Part shown: one piece after another, positions 1 to 7,972 of the stretch
Layout of the letters: each line of letters begins with the position of its first letter
Numbering within the stretch: the stretch's first letter is position 1
Source of the DNA: JAFGPS01 sp964570855
Lineage (GTDB): Bacteria > Planctomycetota > Phycisphaerae > Sedimentisphaerales > Anaerobacaceae
Assembly: GCA_964570855.1 (NCBI GenBank)
Contig: CAZMZR010000039.1
Span: 1-32,450, forward strand
Direction: 5' to 3'
Length of the DNA stretch: 32,450 nucleotides
Notes under the pieces: generated by a model
Database searches by the model: none
Seen by the model: the letters and a program-made list of their open reading frames with translations, nothing else
Told to the model about the DNA's origin: nothing
Program-made: the position numbers and the translations under genes

Positions 1-564
1 TACAATCACAGGTATCACAAATGCCAGGAATCCCTTGGTTAAAAATGCCAAACCAAACGAGATACCTGCACCGAGGAGAAAGATATTTCTTTTTAGTGGA
101 CGGACCTCCATAAAAGCGAAGAAGAATGCTACCATAGAGGCTGTAATGAACATGGAAAATATACTATCCAGGACACAGAACGTCCCTACGGCGAATACTT
201 CAAGGCATGTTAGGAATACGGACGCTGCCATTACCCCTGCCACTACATCGCCTGTAAAGCGGCGAACAAGAAAAACCAGTATTAGAGCCGACAATCCGAC
301 AGCTAAAGCGGAAGGCAGGCGCATTGCAAATGCATTTGCGCCTAATATCTTGATACTCAGCGCATGGAGCCAATGACCGAGAATAGGTTTTTCGAAATAT
401 CGCAAACCGTTAAGTCGAGGAATAATCCAGTCGTTGGTTTCAACTATTTCTCTGCCAATCTCAGCGTACCGTGTCTCATCCGGGATGACCAAAGGTCTTA
501 CGCCAAGCGGCAAGATATAAATTAAAAAGAACAGCACAAACATTGTTATTGCGACTTTTTTCAT
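1..564 (-). CDS. arnT: 4-amino-4-deoxy-L-arabinose lipid A transferase ArnT, N-terminal part (cut by window edge)
   Basis: Reading leftwards from ATG at 564..562, an uninterrupted frame of 188 codons runs off position 1. The translation begins MKKVAITMFVLFF and carries the ArnT hallmarks in order: PDETRYAEI, then DWIIPRLNGLRYFEKP, then GTFCVLD, then LTKGFLAF. These match E. coli ArnT (PDETRYAEI, GLRYFEKP, GTYAVLD, MTKGFLAL) much more closely than the other three ArnT-like proteins in this window. GT83 enzymes are multi-pass inner-membrane proteins that move L-Ara4N from undecaprenyl phosphate to lipid A on the periplasmic face, using the acidic residues of the DE motif. It is probably the last gene of the arn operon, 110 nt after the DUF2279 gene. 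No strong Shine-Dalgarno is seen. The C-terminal two thirds, including the periplasmic domain, lie outside the window. Confidence 0.9.
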   Translation of the reverse strand, partial: MKKVAITMFVLFFLIYILPLGVRPLVIPDETRYAEIGREIVETNDWIIPRLNGLRYFEKPILGHWLHALSIKILGANAFAMRLPSALAVGLSALILVFLVRRFTGDVVAGVMAASVFLTCLEVFAVGTFCVLDSIFSMFITASMVAFFFAFMEVRPLKRNIFLLGAGISFGLAFLTKGFLAFVIPVIV

Positions 565-674
565 GACTTAAAAACTGTACCATTCAATTAAGCCTGCCTC
601 CAACAGGCATTGATTTATTATGTATATAATGTCATTGAATTCAGTCATAACAAACAAAGACTCCCGCCTCCGAA

Positions 675-1586
675 TCAATCCAGTTTCGATGAAAATGGTA
701 TATATGTAAAAGGAACCTGAATATAATCGAAAACTCCACCAGCTCGATGTCCGGTAAGTTGCTCCAGAATATATGTCATATTCAAACCTACAGCGAAATA
801 AGTGTAACGGTTTTCGCTGCTGAAATGACGCCTATCTTCTTGTAGATACCCCCTTGTGTAATATCCAAAGTGTATTTCCACTGCTTTTATAAGGGAATTA
901 TCTGTTTTAAGAAAACCATCCGGCTTCAAAGCTATCAGGTATTTCTGACCGGAATAATCCGTGAAGGGATCCAACCTGTCCCCATGCCTAAAAGCCGGCG
1001 ATGGGAACCACTCCGTACGAAAATCGAATGTCTCCTTAAGTGTAGGATATCGATGACGCAGATAGGCTAAGCCCACTCCTAAAGTATTCATAGTTTCATC
1101 TTCCCAGCTAAAGCCATAATTTTTGCTGAAGCCGTCCCCTAATTCAATCAGGGTCGTCAGAGACCAACTGCTCAGTGCTCCGCCCAGTATTGCTTTCTCA
1201 TCAGAATACCCCCATTTTCTATAAATGCTATTATAAGCACTTGTAAGCACATAAGCACTATAGGCATGTCCAAGCTTATCGGCACCGCCATACTTGGTAT
1301 CGGGATCAAACCAGCCCTCATCTTCGAATTTAAAAGAAGAGCTGTAATAGTCCCATGATGCCGCCCCTGCCAACACCGTGGTACTAACAGCAGCTACATT
1401 AAGCGCAACAACTTTCTTTTTTCGAGGCCAGTCATTAAAAGAACTTAGGGAGTCGAGAAATGAAACTTTTTTATCTTCTTTTGCAGCCTCATAAGGTTCA
1501 CCTTCATAAACAGCAGCAAAACTGGTTTTTGTCACTAAGCAAAATGAAATAACTATTAAAAACCTATAGCATGGTTTATTGGCCAA
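675..1586 (-). CDS. DUF2279 (YfiM-like) exported protein
   Basis: This 303-residue protein has a signal peptide (residues 1-24, FLIVISFCLVTKTSFAA). A second hydrophobic stretch lies near residues 60-76. The DUF2279 core at about 98-175 contains DKLGHAYSAY, GALSSWSLTTLIELGDGF and EDETMNTLGVGLAYL, as in the YfiM family of predicted periplasmic or outer-membrane-associated proteins, whose function is unknown. The C-terminal 120 residues are rich in Tyr and aromatic alternation and could form beta strands. The start is a TTG at 1586..1584, chosen because AAGGAG (1595-1600) sits exactly 8 nt upstream; no ATG fits. The start overlaps the end of arnD by 11 nt, so the two are probably translationally coupled. 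Presence between arnD and arnT suggests an envelope role connected with LPS, but that is inference. Confidence 0.75.
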   Translation of the reverse strand: MANKPCYRFLIVISFCLVTKTSFAAVYEGEPYEAAKEDKKVSFLDSLSSFNDWPRKKKVVALNVAAVSTTVLAGAASWDYYSSSFKFEDEGWFDPDTKYGGADKLGHAYSAYVLTSAYNSIYRKWGYSDEKAILGGALSSWSLTTLIELGDGFSKNYGFSWEDETMNTLGVGLAYLRHRYPTLKETFDFRTEWFPSPAFRHGDRLDPFTDYSGQKYLIALKPDGFLKTDNSLIKAVEIHFGYYTRGYLQEDRRHFSSENRYTYFAVGLNMTYILEQLTGHRAGGVFDYIQVPFTYIPFSSKLD

Positions 1587-2487
1587 CAGTACTTCTCCTT
1601 AAAAGGTTATCTTGACAGCAGACCCATCCTTCACGACCGGGTATCTCCTGAGCCATAATCTTTGCGCGTTTTATTGGCGGATGATTTGCCAACAAAGCCC
1701 CAAGAGGAACAAACAAAATTTCTCTGGCGTTAGCTTTAGACAGAAAATCGTCAAACAATTTTTCACAAACAATCCCTTCTGCCTCTGCATGTACGGTTAA
1801 GACATTAAGTCTGTCGGGAGTCATCAGGGATAAGAGGTGGTCATTATAATTGTCATTGGTAATTCCGTTACGACCGACAAGCTCATCATAAGTTGGCAGC
1901 GTAACTGGTACCTGAGGTTGTAAGAGTTCTCTGTTGTTGATGACAGGATAAAAGACACTATCACCTCTGCAATCACTGTTGTAACGAAAAGGGAATTTAC
2001 TCTTTTCCTTCAGAACAAGATCATTAGATTTCCAGCCGGGGACGGCGGAACAATCTGGGGGCTTACCAAGAATTTGTGTAAGCAGAGTCACGCCTTTATT
2101 TAAAGAGTCGTAAATAGCTTCGCTATCCATGTTATCAATGTGAGCCTGCCATGCATGGTGATCCCAGGCATGAAGTCCTATCTCATGCCCCGCATCGGTG
2201 GTTGCGCGTATAATACTCCCAAGCCTTTTGCCTATTAGCGGCCCGGGCCATAATGTACCTTTGAGCAAAATGTCCCAGCCATAGAGGCTGGAAGCTTTCG
2301 TTCGTAACATTTTCATCAGGAAGGTTGGACGAAGCAACCGCCATAAATGGCGACCCATATTATCCGGACCGACTGAAAAAAAGAATGAGGCCTTTATGGA
2401 GTATTTTTCCAGGAGTCTGCATATATTTGGAACACCCAACCGTGTTCCTCTGAATGTATCAACGTCAACTCGCAGGCCTACTTTCAT
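1576..2487 (-). CDS. arnD: ArnD, 4-deoxy-4-formamido-L-arabinose-phosphoundecaprenol deformylase
   Basis: This 303-residue protein is a close match to E. coli ArnD along its whole length. It has VGLRVDVDTFRGTR at the N-terminus, FFFSVGPDNMGRHLWRL, SLYGWDILLKGT, GHEIGLHAWDHHAWQAH, FRYNSDCRGDS, PVTLPTYDELVGR, LTVHAEAEG and GREGWVCCQ near the end. ArnD is a metal-dependent NodB-fold deacetylase; the aspartates of VDVD and the histidines of HAWDHHAWQ are the expected metal ligands. It removes the formyl group from undecaprenyl-phosphate-Ara4FN, making the lipid-linked donor used by ArnT. The start ATG at 2487 has GGAG 10 nt upstream. It lies 27 nt after the SGNH gene. An N-terminal fragment of a second arnD is found at 3972-4130. 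Confidence 0.95.
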   Translation of the reverse strand: MKVGLRVDVDTFRGTRLGVPNICRLLEKYSIKASFFFSVGPDNMGRHLWRLLRPTFLMKMLRTKASSLYGWDILLKGTLWPGPLIGKRLGSIIRATTDAGHEIGLHAWDHHAWQAHIDNMDSEAIYDSLNKGVTLLTQILGKPPDCSAVPGWKSNDLVLKEKSKFPFRYNSDCRGDSVFYPVINNRELLQPQVPVTLPTYDELVGRNGITNDNYNDHLLSLMTPDRLNVLTVHAEAEGIVCEKLFDDFLSKANAREILFVPLGALLANHPPIKRAKIMAQEIPGREGWVCCQDNLLRRSTVGQ

Positions 2488-2514
2488 GAATCTTCAACTC
2501 CAGGGACTTTTTAA

Positions 2515-3963
2515 TCAATCATCTGTTTTTACAACAGGATGTTCATTTATGTAATGGGATATTGTGTTTGCAACAACTTCGTGGCCGGTGGGCGTCCAGT
2601 GGTCGTCATACGTGAAATAAAGCTGCCGTCCCTGGGCTATGCCTTCACGTAACGGCTCAGTAAGACTGATAAATCCGATGGATTCCTGCCGGCAAAATTC
2701 TTTAACCGCAGATTCCTTAACATCCATGCGGGCCATAACTGTATCCATGAGTTCATCGCTCGGTGGCAAATTATTCTCCTTTAATGCCATAAATGCCCGC
2801 AGGCTTTCGGGTGGAACATTGTGTCGAATCAGCGGCAGCAGAACATGGGATTTGTCCGGAGCATAAACGGTAATGGTGCGGATATTGTTTGAATTACATA
2901 TTTCTTTGATTTGACGCAGATTGACAAAGGTCTGTTTGCAGCCTTTCGAACGCAGAAATGTGTCCTTGGTTTGAAAGTGGGCTAATAAACTTTTAACAGT
3001 GAAGGCGTAGTATTTTGCATCAGGTCCATCAGGCACCGCTACAGGCAACCAGGAGAGAGCACTAGTATGGGTATCTGCATTATCAGAGCCGGCGTGACTG
3101 TCACCGGAGGTGAGCGAATCTTCTGAGGTTTTACTTTCTGCCGAACCTAAGCGGCCGATCAAGAGCTCCTGTAAAGCGAGACGCATGGGGGAGCTTTTAA
3201 AGTAATTACTCACGTGGTGTCCAAAGGTATCTTCTCGTTTGTAGTTGGAGTCGCGAAAATCATTTCCTTCATAAATCATGCAGAGTATCATTTTGGGCGA
3301 CAAGGTAATGCCGAACCTTTTGAGAGTTTCCAGATATATGCCGGGATGGCCCCCTGCCATCCCCAGATTATACACCGTGAGTTTACTCTTTTGAGCCAGT
3401 ATGCCGGCCCATAAATCATCGTCCGTTACATTGGAGCCTTCCGCGAATGAATCGCCCAGAGCAACAATGTCGTATTTCTCAAGGTTGGTTTTGTTACGAA
3501 AGCCCCTTTCGTCGGTTGTCAGGGTGTACTCGATATCAGGATAGCCGGGACGCATCTCAGGATAAGAAAAGGCGTTTTCAGGTACATCATGAATTGTCCC
3601 GTGAACGATTGTATTGGGTGCTCGATGGTAATAATCCTTGTGCATGATATACTGTTTAGGCTGTGCCAGACGCATCAACAAGTCAACCAGTACTATAGGA
3701 ATAATAATAGATAATGTCAGAGCAGTTACCTGAAATTGGCGTTTCTTCTTGTTCTTTTCGTTCGACCAAATCAGGTAAAGTGCTATAATACTTATAGGAA
3801 TCAGCAGAAACATCCACGTCAGATGGGCCACGCCGTATCGTCCAAGCAAAACATCTCTGTTCTGAGCGATTAGGTAGGCCACGTTACTCGGAATCGCCCA
3901 CAACAGAACATTGACAGCTGCAATAATAGCGGTCTTAATCCATTTTTCAACCCGACCTTTCAA
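2515..3963 (-). CDS. Membrane-anchored SGNH/GDSL-type hydrolase
   Basis: This protein of about 482 residues starts with three hydrophobic segments (about 10-32, 45-66, 78-96) and then has an extracytoplasmic SGNH domain. Block I is ALGDSFAEG with nucleophile Ser172, block II is near NLGMAGGHPG (201-207), block III is YEGNDF (Asn234), and block V is YDDHWTPTGHE near 452-462. The domain fits esterases or acyltransferases acting on envelope polysaccharides (AlgX/AlgJ-like arrangement); the substrate cannot be told. Start choice is uncertain: the first conventional codon is TTG at 3963..3961, but AAGGAG (3987-3992) lies 23 nt away from it, while an in-frame ATT at 3978..3976 sits at the ideal 8 nt. 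That would add five residues (IIKIA). SGNH genes are not part of known arn operons, so a role in modifying LPS or its sugar is inferred only from position. Confidence 0.8.
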   Translation of the reverse strand: MKGRVEKWIKTAIIAAVNVLLWAIPSNVAYLIAQNRDVLLGRYGVAHLTWMFLLIPISIIALYLIWSNEKNKKKRQFQVTALTLSIIIPIVLVDLLMRLAQPKQYIMHKDYYHRAPNTIVHGTIHDVPENAFSYPEMRPGYPDIEYTLTTDERGFRNKTNLEKYDIVALGDSFAEGSNVTDDDLWAGILAQKSKLTVYNLGMAGGHPGIYLETLKRFGITLSPKMILCMIYEGNDFRDSNYKREDTFGHHVSNYFKSSPMRLALQELLIGRLGSAESKTSEDSLTSGDSHAGSDNADTHTSALSWLPVAVPDGPDAKYYAFTVKSLLAHFQTKDTFLRSKGCKQTFVNLRQIKEICNSNNIRTITVYAPDKSHVLLPLIRHNVPPESLRAFMALKENNLPPSDELMDTVMARMDVKESAVKEFCRQESIGFISLTEPLREGIAQGRQLYFTYDDHWTPTGHEVVANTISHYINEHPVVKTDD

Positions 3964-3971
3964 AGCGATTT

Positions 3972-4130
3972 TTATAATTTTATTATCTCCTTAAACGAAG
4001 AAATTCGCCAGTCAGTTGGAATCTCTCCAACGAAGTTTATGGAACGGGCAGAGAAAAACCTGCCCAGATCCGGCACGCCAATCTTTGTTCCTCGAAAGGT
4101 ATCCACATCAACTCGCAGGCTTGTTTTCAT
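3972..4130 (-). pseudogene. arnD remnant: first ~30 codons of a second arnD, then unrelated tail
   Basis: Between the SGNH gene and the upstream glycosyltransferase, the minus strand encodes a 52-codon frame starting MKTSLRVDVDTFRGTKIGVP. This aligns directly with the intact ArnD of this window (MKVGLRVDVDTFRGTRLGVP). Similarity ends near codon 26-30, after which the frame reads an unrelated tail and stops at 3972-3974. The first 23 nt overlap the 3' end of the glycosyltransferase gene, as expected if an arnD copy once followed that gene in a coupled arrangement. The remnant lacks all of the later ArnD motifs, so it cannot be a deacetylase. The AAGGAG inside its tail (3987-3992) now serves the SGNH gene. 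It is most simply a leftover of a duplication followed by deletion, or of insertion of the SGNH gene into arnD. Confidence 0.85.
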
Positions 4131-5754
4131 CATTTATTCCTGGCAACTTTTTAGCTCTAAAAATGACGTAAGTCTTGTTGCCGATATTGAAGTTTTTAAT
4201 GGTACGAATATCCGGAATGTTGTCAATGTTTTCCACTCTGGTGATTACCATTATATTTTCGTCGGAATTCGTCAACTCTTGAACGGCTTCTAAACAATCG
4301 AATCTCGGAATACACACTCCGAGATAGAAGACGGCTGCGCCGTCGAGGCGCTCTGAGGGTCGCAAAAGGCACAGTTCAGCGCCTTCAGACCTGAGCTTAT
4401 TGGAATACTGAAAGAGTGGCTCAAAGGACTCCTTTTGATTGAAGATCGGCGCTATTGCCATGTCGAAAGCCAGAAAGATTAATAAAAAAGCCGGCACAAG
4501 TATTTGGAAGAAGCGGTTCATGTCTTTTTTTGTAAGCAGGCGATATGCCCAAAGACCTAAAATGGTCCCAGGGATAGAAACCAAAGCCAGGATTACAAAA
4601 GGCTGATGGAAATAAAGACGTATCCCGAGAAAGACAAGTGGCGCAAGCACAGCAATACCGGCTAATATTGAAGCCGGTATCTTGAACCAGCCCGTCAGCT
4701 TTACTTTGTTACTTAGAACCATATCCACAGTATGTCCCACGGCAAGAGCCGCCGCCGGATATATCGGGAGCAGATAGAGACTTCGTTTTCCCGCTGAGAT
4801 CGACAACAGAATGAAAGGCACAACGAACCATGTAAGAATAAAAAGAGACGGATTGGCCTTATCCCGCCTGCGAGCTTCTCGAAAAAGCAACATACCGGCA
4901 AGGGGCAAAAAGAAAGTCCAGGGAATAAACTGAGCTGGGAATTTCGCTAAATAATAATAGAATGGCTCCACATGCTGTGTATACCCGCCCGTGAACCGCC
5001 CGAAGTTGTTAACCCAGACGGCCTCATAAACTGCTCCTCGCCCCAGCTCATTGTAAAGCAGCCATATCCATACTGCGGCCGGAACACAACAGAGTATAAT
5101 GCCGGTCAGCAAGACAAACCATTTCCGCCAGGAAAAGTCCTTCTCTAACACAAGCCAGATAACCATCGCCGAAAGCGGAACGGCAAGCCCTACCAGGCCT
5201 TTCGTCAGAACTGCACACCCCAGAGAGAACACAAAACCGATATACCAAAAAATTCTGCCCCGTGCCGCACGAACAACCTGATAGAAAGAGGCCATGGCGG
5301 CAATAATAAAAAGGCACAACATCATGTCAATCAGACACCTGCGACCGAGACTCCAATACTCTGCTGAAGTTGCCAGCACAAATCCTGATATGAATGCGCC
5401 CCATGTGGAGAAATGCATACTTCGGGCCAGGAGAAACACGATAACCACGCCGCCGATCGCCGCAAGAGCCGATATTAATCTGGCTGCATACGTATTCTCG
5501 CCGAAAAGCCTGAAAGCTATCGAGGCAGCCCAGAAGTATAATGGAGGCTTCTCAAGGAAAGGCCGGCCATTTAATCTCGGAACAACGAGGTCTCCCGACC
5601 TTGCCATCTCAGCGGCTATTCCTGCTACGCGGGGTTCATCCGCGTTCCATAGGTGTCGTCTTCCAAGACCTGCTAAAAAAAGCAGGCAGGCAAAGACCAG
5701 CAAGGTAATAAAAGTTGGTCCGGTCTTTTTGCAGTTGTTATTGAGGATAGGCAT
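4108..5754 (-). CDS. ArnT-like GT83-family glycosyltransferase (second paralogue)
   Basis: This multi-pass membrane protein has about 548 residues from ATG at 5754..5752. That start (MPILNNNCKK) is preferred over an ATG 19 codons earlier because AAAGAG precedes it and nothing precedes the earlier one. The GT83/PMT_2 motifs are present: LWNADEPRVAGIAAEM with the catalytic-type Asp-Glu pair, PRLNGRPFLEKPPLYFW, a second Asp in RRCLIDMMLCLF, VLTKGLVGLAVP, and SAGKRSLYLLPIYP late in the membrane part. A soluble C-terminal piece follows (about 440-548). It probably transfers a sugar from a polyprenyl phosphate carrier on the periplasmic side; whether the sugar is Ara4N or another one is unknown. 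There is a 127-nt gap after arnA, and the end overlaps the arnD remnant. Confidence 0.88.
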   Translation of the reverse strand: MPILNNNCKKTGPTFITLLVFACLLFLAGLGRRHLWNADEPRVAGIAAEMARSGDLVVPRLNGRPFLEKPPLYFWAASIAFRLFGENTYAARLISALAAIGGVVIVFLLARSMHFSTWGAFISGFVLATSAEYWSLGRRCLIDMMLCLFIIAAMASFYQVVRAARGRIFWYIGFVFSLGCAVLTKGLVGLAVPLSAMVIWLVLEKDFSWRKWFVLLTGIILCCVPAAVWIWLLYNELGRGAVYEAVWVNNFGRFTGGYTQHVEPFYYYLAKFPAQFIPWTFFLPLAGMLLFREARRRDKANPSLFILTWFVVPFILLSISAGKRSLYLLPIYPAAALAVGHTVDMVLSNKVKLTGWFKIPASILAGIAVLAPLVFLGIRLYFHQPFVILALVSIPGTILGLWAYRLLTKKDMNRFFQILVPAFLLIFLAFDMAIAPIFNQKESFEPLFQYSNKLRSEGAELCLLRPSERLDGAAVFYLGVCIPRFDCLEAVQELTNSDENIMVITRVENIDNIPDIRTIKNFNIGNKTYVIFRAKKLPGINDENKPAS

Positions 5755-5881
5755 GATATCTCTTTGACTCGAATTCAATAATGAGCTACAGTTACATGTC
5801 TCTCTATTCATTACTAATGTCGGTCAGGATTGTTGTATATATTCGTTTAACTCGGCTGTCATGGGCAGTAGTAATGTCCTT

Positions 5882-7972
5882 TTAGCTTTGCTCACGGATT
5901 TTTATCTCGGGCGAACGTTTCTCACTGGTATGGGAAACTGAGATTATCTTGTGAGGGCCTTTATGTTTCAATTGCAGGTCCTTGACAGATTCTCTCGACG
6001 CAAGACTCTCCTGGAGGAAAAAATCAAGCGTCTGTTCAACAGAATATTCTAACTTCACACTTGGCACCCAGTCCAGGAGCTTTCTTGCATTGCGAATGCT
6101 TGGTTTTCTATGTTGAACATCCTGATACCCGGTGCCATAGTAAGATCCACTTTCTATTTCACGAAATCCTGCAAAAGGAGGGAACTTTGACCGCAGGGGA
6201 TGCTGATTAAACTTCGCCAAAAGCATCTCCGCCAAGCCTTGAATGCTGGCCTCGTTGTCCGGATTGCCGATATTGATGATCCGCCCGTCACTGACACCAT
6301 CTTTATTCTCGATTATTCTATATAAACATTCGACACCATCTGAGACATCGGTGAAACAGCGTTTTTGTTTGCCGCCATCAATCAATAGAATTGGTGTACC
6401 TTCTACAAGATTAAGAATCAATTGAGTTATCACACGAGAGCTGCCGATCCGGGCGGAAGTCAGGCTATCGAGCTTGGGCCCGATCCAGTTGAACGGGCGG
6501 AACAAAGTGAACTGAAGTCCTTCTTTCTGTCCATAGGCCCAGATAACCCTGTCAAGCAACTGCTTGCAGCAGGAATATATCCACCGCTGCATACGGATCG
6601 GCCCGAGAATCAGCTTGGAATTATCTTCGTCGAACTCGTCTTCATCACACATGCCATAGACTTCCGAAGTGGACGGGAAGATAATCCGCTTTTTGTATTT
6701 GACGCAGTAGCGAACGACACGCAGGTTTTCTTCAAAGTCCAGCTCAAAGACACGCAGCGGATTGCGGGTGTATTCAATTGGCGTGGCAATTGCAACGAGC
6801 GGCAGGACAATGTCACATTTCTTTATATGATATTCGATCCATTCACCGTGAATGGAAATATCTCCTTCCTCAAAGTGGAAATTCGGCTTGCCAATCAGGT
6901 GCTGAATGTAGTTTGATCGCAAGTCCATGCCATGGACCTCATACTTTCCACTATCGAGAAGTCGCTGGCTCAGGGCATTACCAATAAAACCATTGACACC
7001 AAGAATCAGAACACTCTTTTTTCTTGTGGCCCGGATACGAGTGCCGGCATGTGGCCCGAATTTCATACCTTCGGAGAGATTCAGTTCCCCGGCGAGTTGC
7101 GTGCCGGTTATAAACACACCGTCGGGGGATTGACCGGAATCGACGCGGATTGCTCCTTTGCCGCATGTGATAATCAGGGGATCGGTTGATTCGACGGTTC
7201 CCGGCGCGGAATTCCGGCTCTCGGTCGGCACTTCGGTCACCGACCAGAACAAACACTGCCTGTCACCGACATAACTGAATGCCCCGGGGTAGGGTTGCGT
7301 TACGGCACGGACCAAATTACGGATATCCTTTGACGACATTGACCAGTCGATTTCACCGTCCTTAGGACGACGTCCACCATAATATGATGCCTGTGAATGG
7401 TCCTGAGGTTTTCGCGGAGCGGTTCCAGCCTTTATTTGGGGAAGTATCTCGTCGAGCAGGTCAGTGGATACTCCGGCGAGTTTCTCATGCAACGTCTTTG
7501 CCGTATCATCATCCGAAATCGCGACCTTCTTTTGACCTACAATATCGCCATCGTCCGGCTTGGGGGTCATGTAATGCAGGGTGACACCTGTTTCCTTCTC
7601 TCCATTAACCAGCACCCAGTTGACTGGACACCGTCCTCTGTGTTTGGGAAGTAGTGAGCCATGTAAGTTGAGGCATCCATATGATGGAATATCCAGGATA
7701 GCAGGCTTCACCATTTTGCGGTAATAGAATGAAAAGATAATATCGGGATCCATATTTTTGATTCTTTGAATCCACAGAGGATGATTTATGTCATCCGGAG
7801 CGAAGACCGGGATTTTTTTCGATGCGGCCAATTCTGCCACGGAATCGAACCAGATATTCTCCTTCGGGTCATCTTTATGAGTAAAGACAGCGGTAACCTG
7901 GAAGCCGTTTCGTAACAGGCTTTCAATGCCTCTACAACCAATATTATGATAAGCTAAAACAATTGTTTTCAT
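5882..7972 (-). CDS. arnA: Bifunctional ArnA: UDP-Ara4N formyltransferase / UDP-glucuronate decarboxylase
   Basis: This 696-residue protein contains both ArnA halves. The N-terminal formyltransferase (1-300) has LNLHGSLLPKHRGRCPVNW with Asn102 and His104 and the Asp140/141 of PKPDDGDIV, the positions known to be catalytic in E. coli. The C-terminal dehydrogenase/decarboxylase (from about 318) has the NAD-binding GVNGFIG, TSEVYGM with Ser436-Glu437, the YxxxK pair in YSCCK (Tyr466, Lys470), and HRKPSIRNA with Arg622, the equivalent of E. coli Arg619. It oxidatively decarboxylates UDP-glucuronate and formylates UDP-Ara4N using formyl-tetrahydrofolate, in the cytoplasm. It is about 36 residues longer than E. 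coli ArnA, by a hydrophilic C-terminal extension. The start overlaps the arnC stop by 4 nt (ATGA), with AAGG just upstream. Confidence 0.95.
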   Translation of the reverse strand: MKTIVLAYHNIGCRGIESLLRNGFQVTAVFTHKDDPKENIWFDSVAELAASKKIPVFAPDDINHPLWIQRIKNMDPDIIFSFYYRKMVKPAILDIPSYGCLNLHGSLLPKHRGRCPVNWVLVNGEKETGVTLHYMTPKPDDGDIVGQKKVAISDDDTAKTLHEKLAGVSTDLLDEILPQIKAGTAPRKPQDHSQASYYGGRRPKDGEIDWSMSSKDIRNLVRAVTQPYPGAFSYVGDRQCLFWSVTEVPTESRNSAPGTVESTDPLIITCGKGAIRVDSGQSPDGVFITGTQLAGELNLSEGMKFGPHAGTRIRATRKKSVLILGVNGFIGNALSQRLLDSGKYEVHGMDLRSNYIQHLIGKPNFHFEEGDISIHGEWIEYHIKKCDIVLPLVAIATPIEYTRNPLRVFELDFEENLRVVRYCVKYKKRIIFPSTSEVYGMCDEDEFDEDNSKLILGPIRMQRWIYSCCKQLLDRVIWAYGQKEGLQFTLFRPFNWIGPKLDSLTSARIGSSRVITQLILNLVEGTPILLIDGGKQKRCFTDVSDGVECLYRIIENKDGVSDGRIINIGNPDNEASIQGLAEMLLAKFNQHPLRSKFPPFAGFREIESGSYYGTGYQDVQHRKPSIRNARKLLDWVPSVKLEYSVEQTLDFFLQESLASRESVKDLQLKHKGPHKIISVSHTSEKRSPEIKIREQS

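Noticed and set aside
600..620. Terminator between the DUF2279 gene and arnT
   Set aside because: GCCTG/CAGGC gives only a 5-bp stem and no T run on the relevant strand, so read-through into arnT is more likely.
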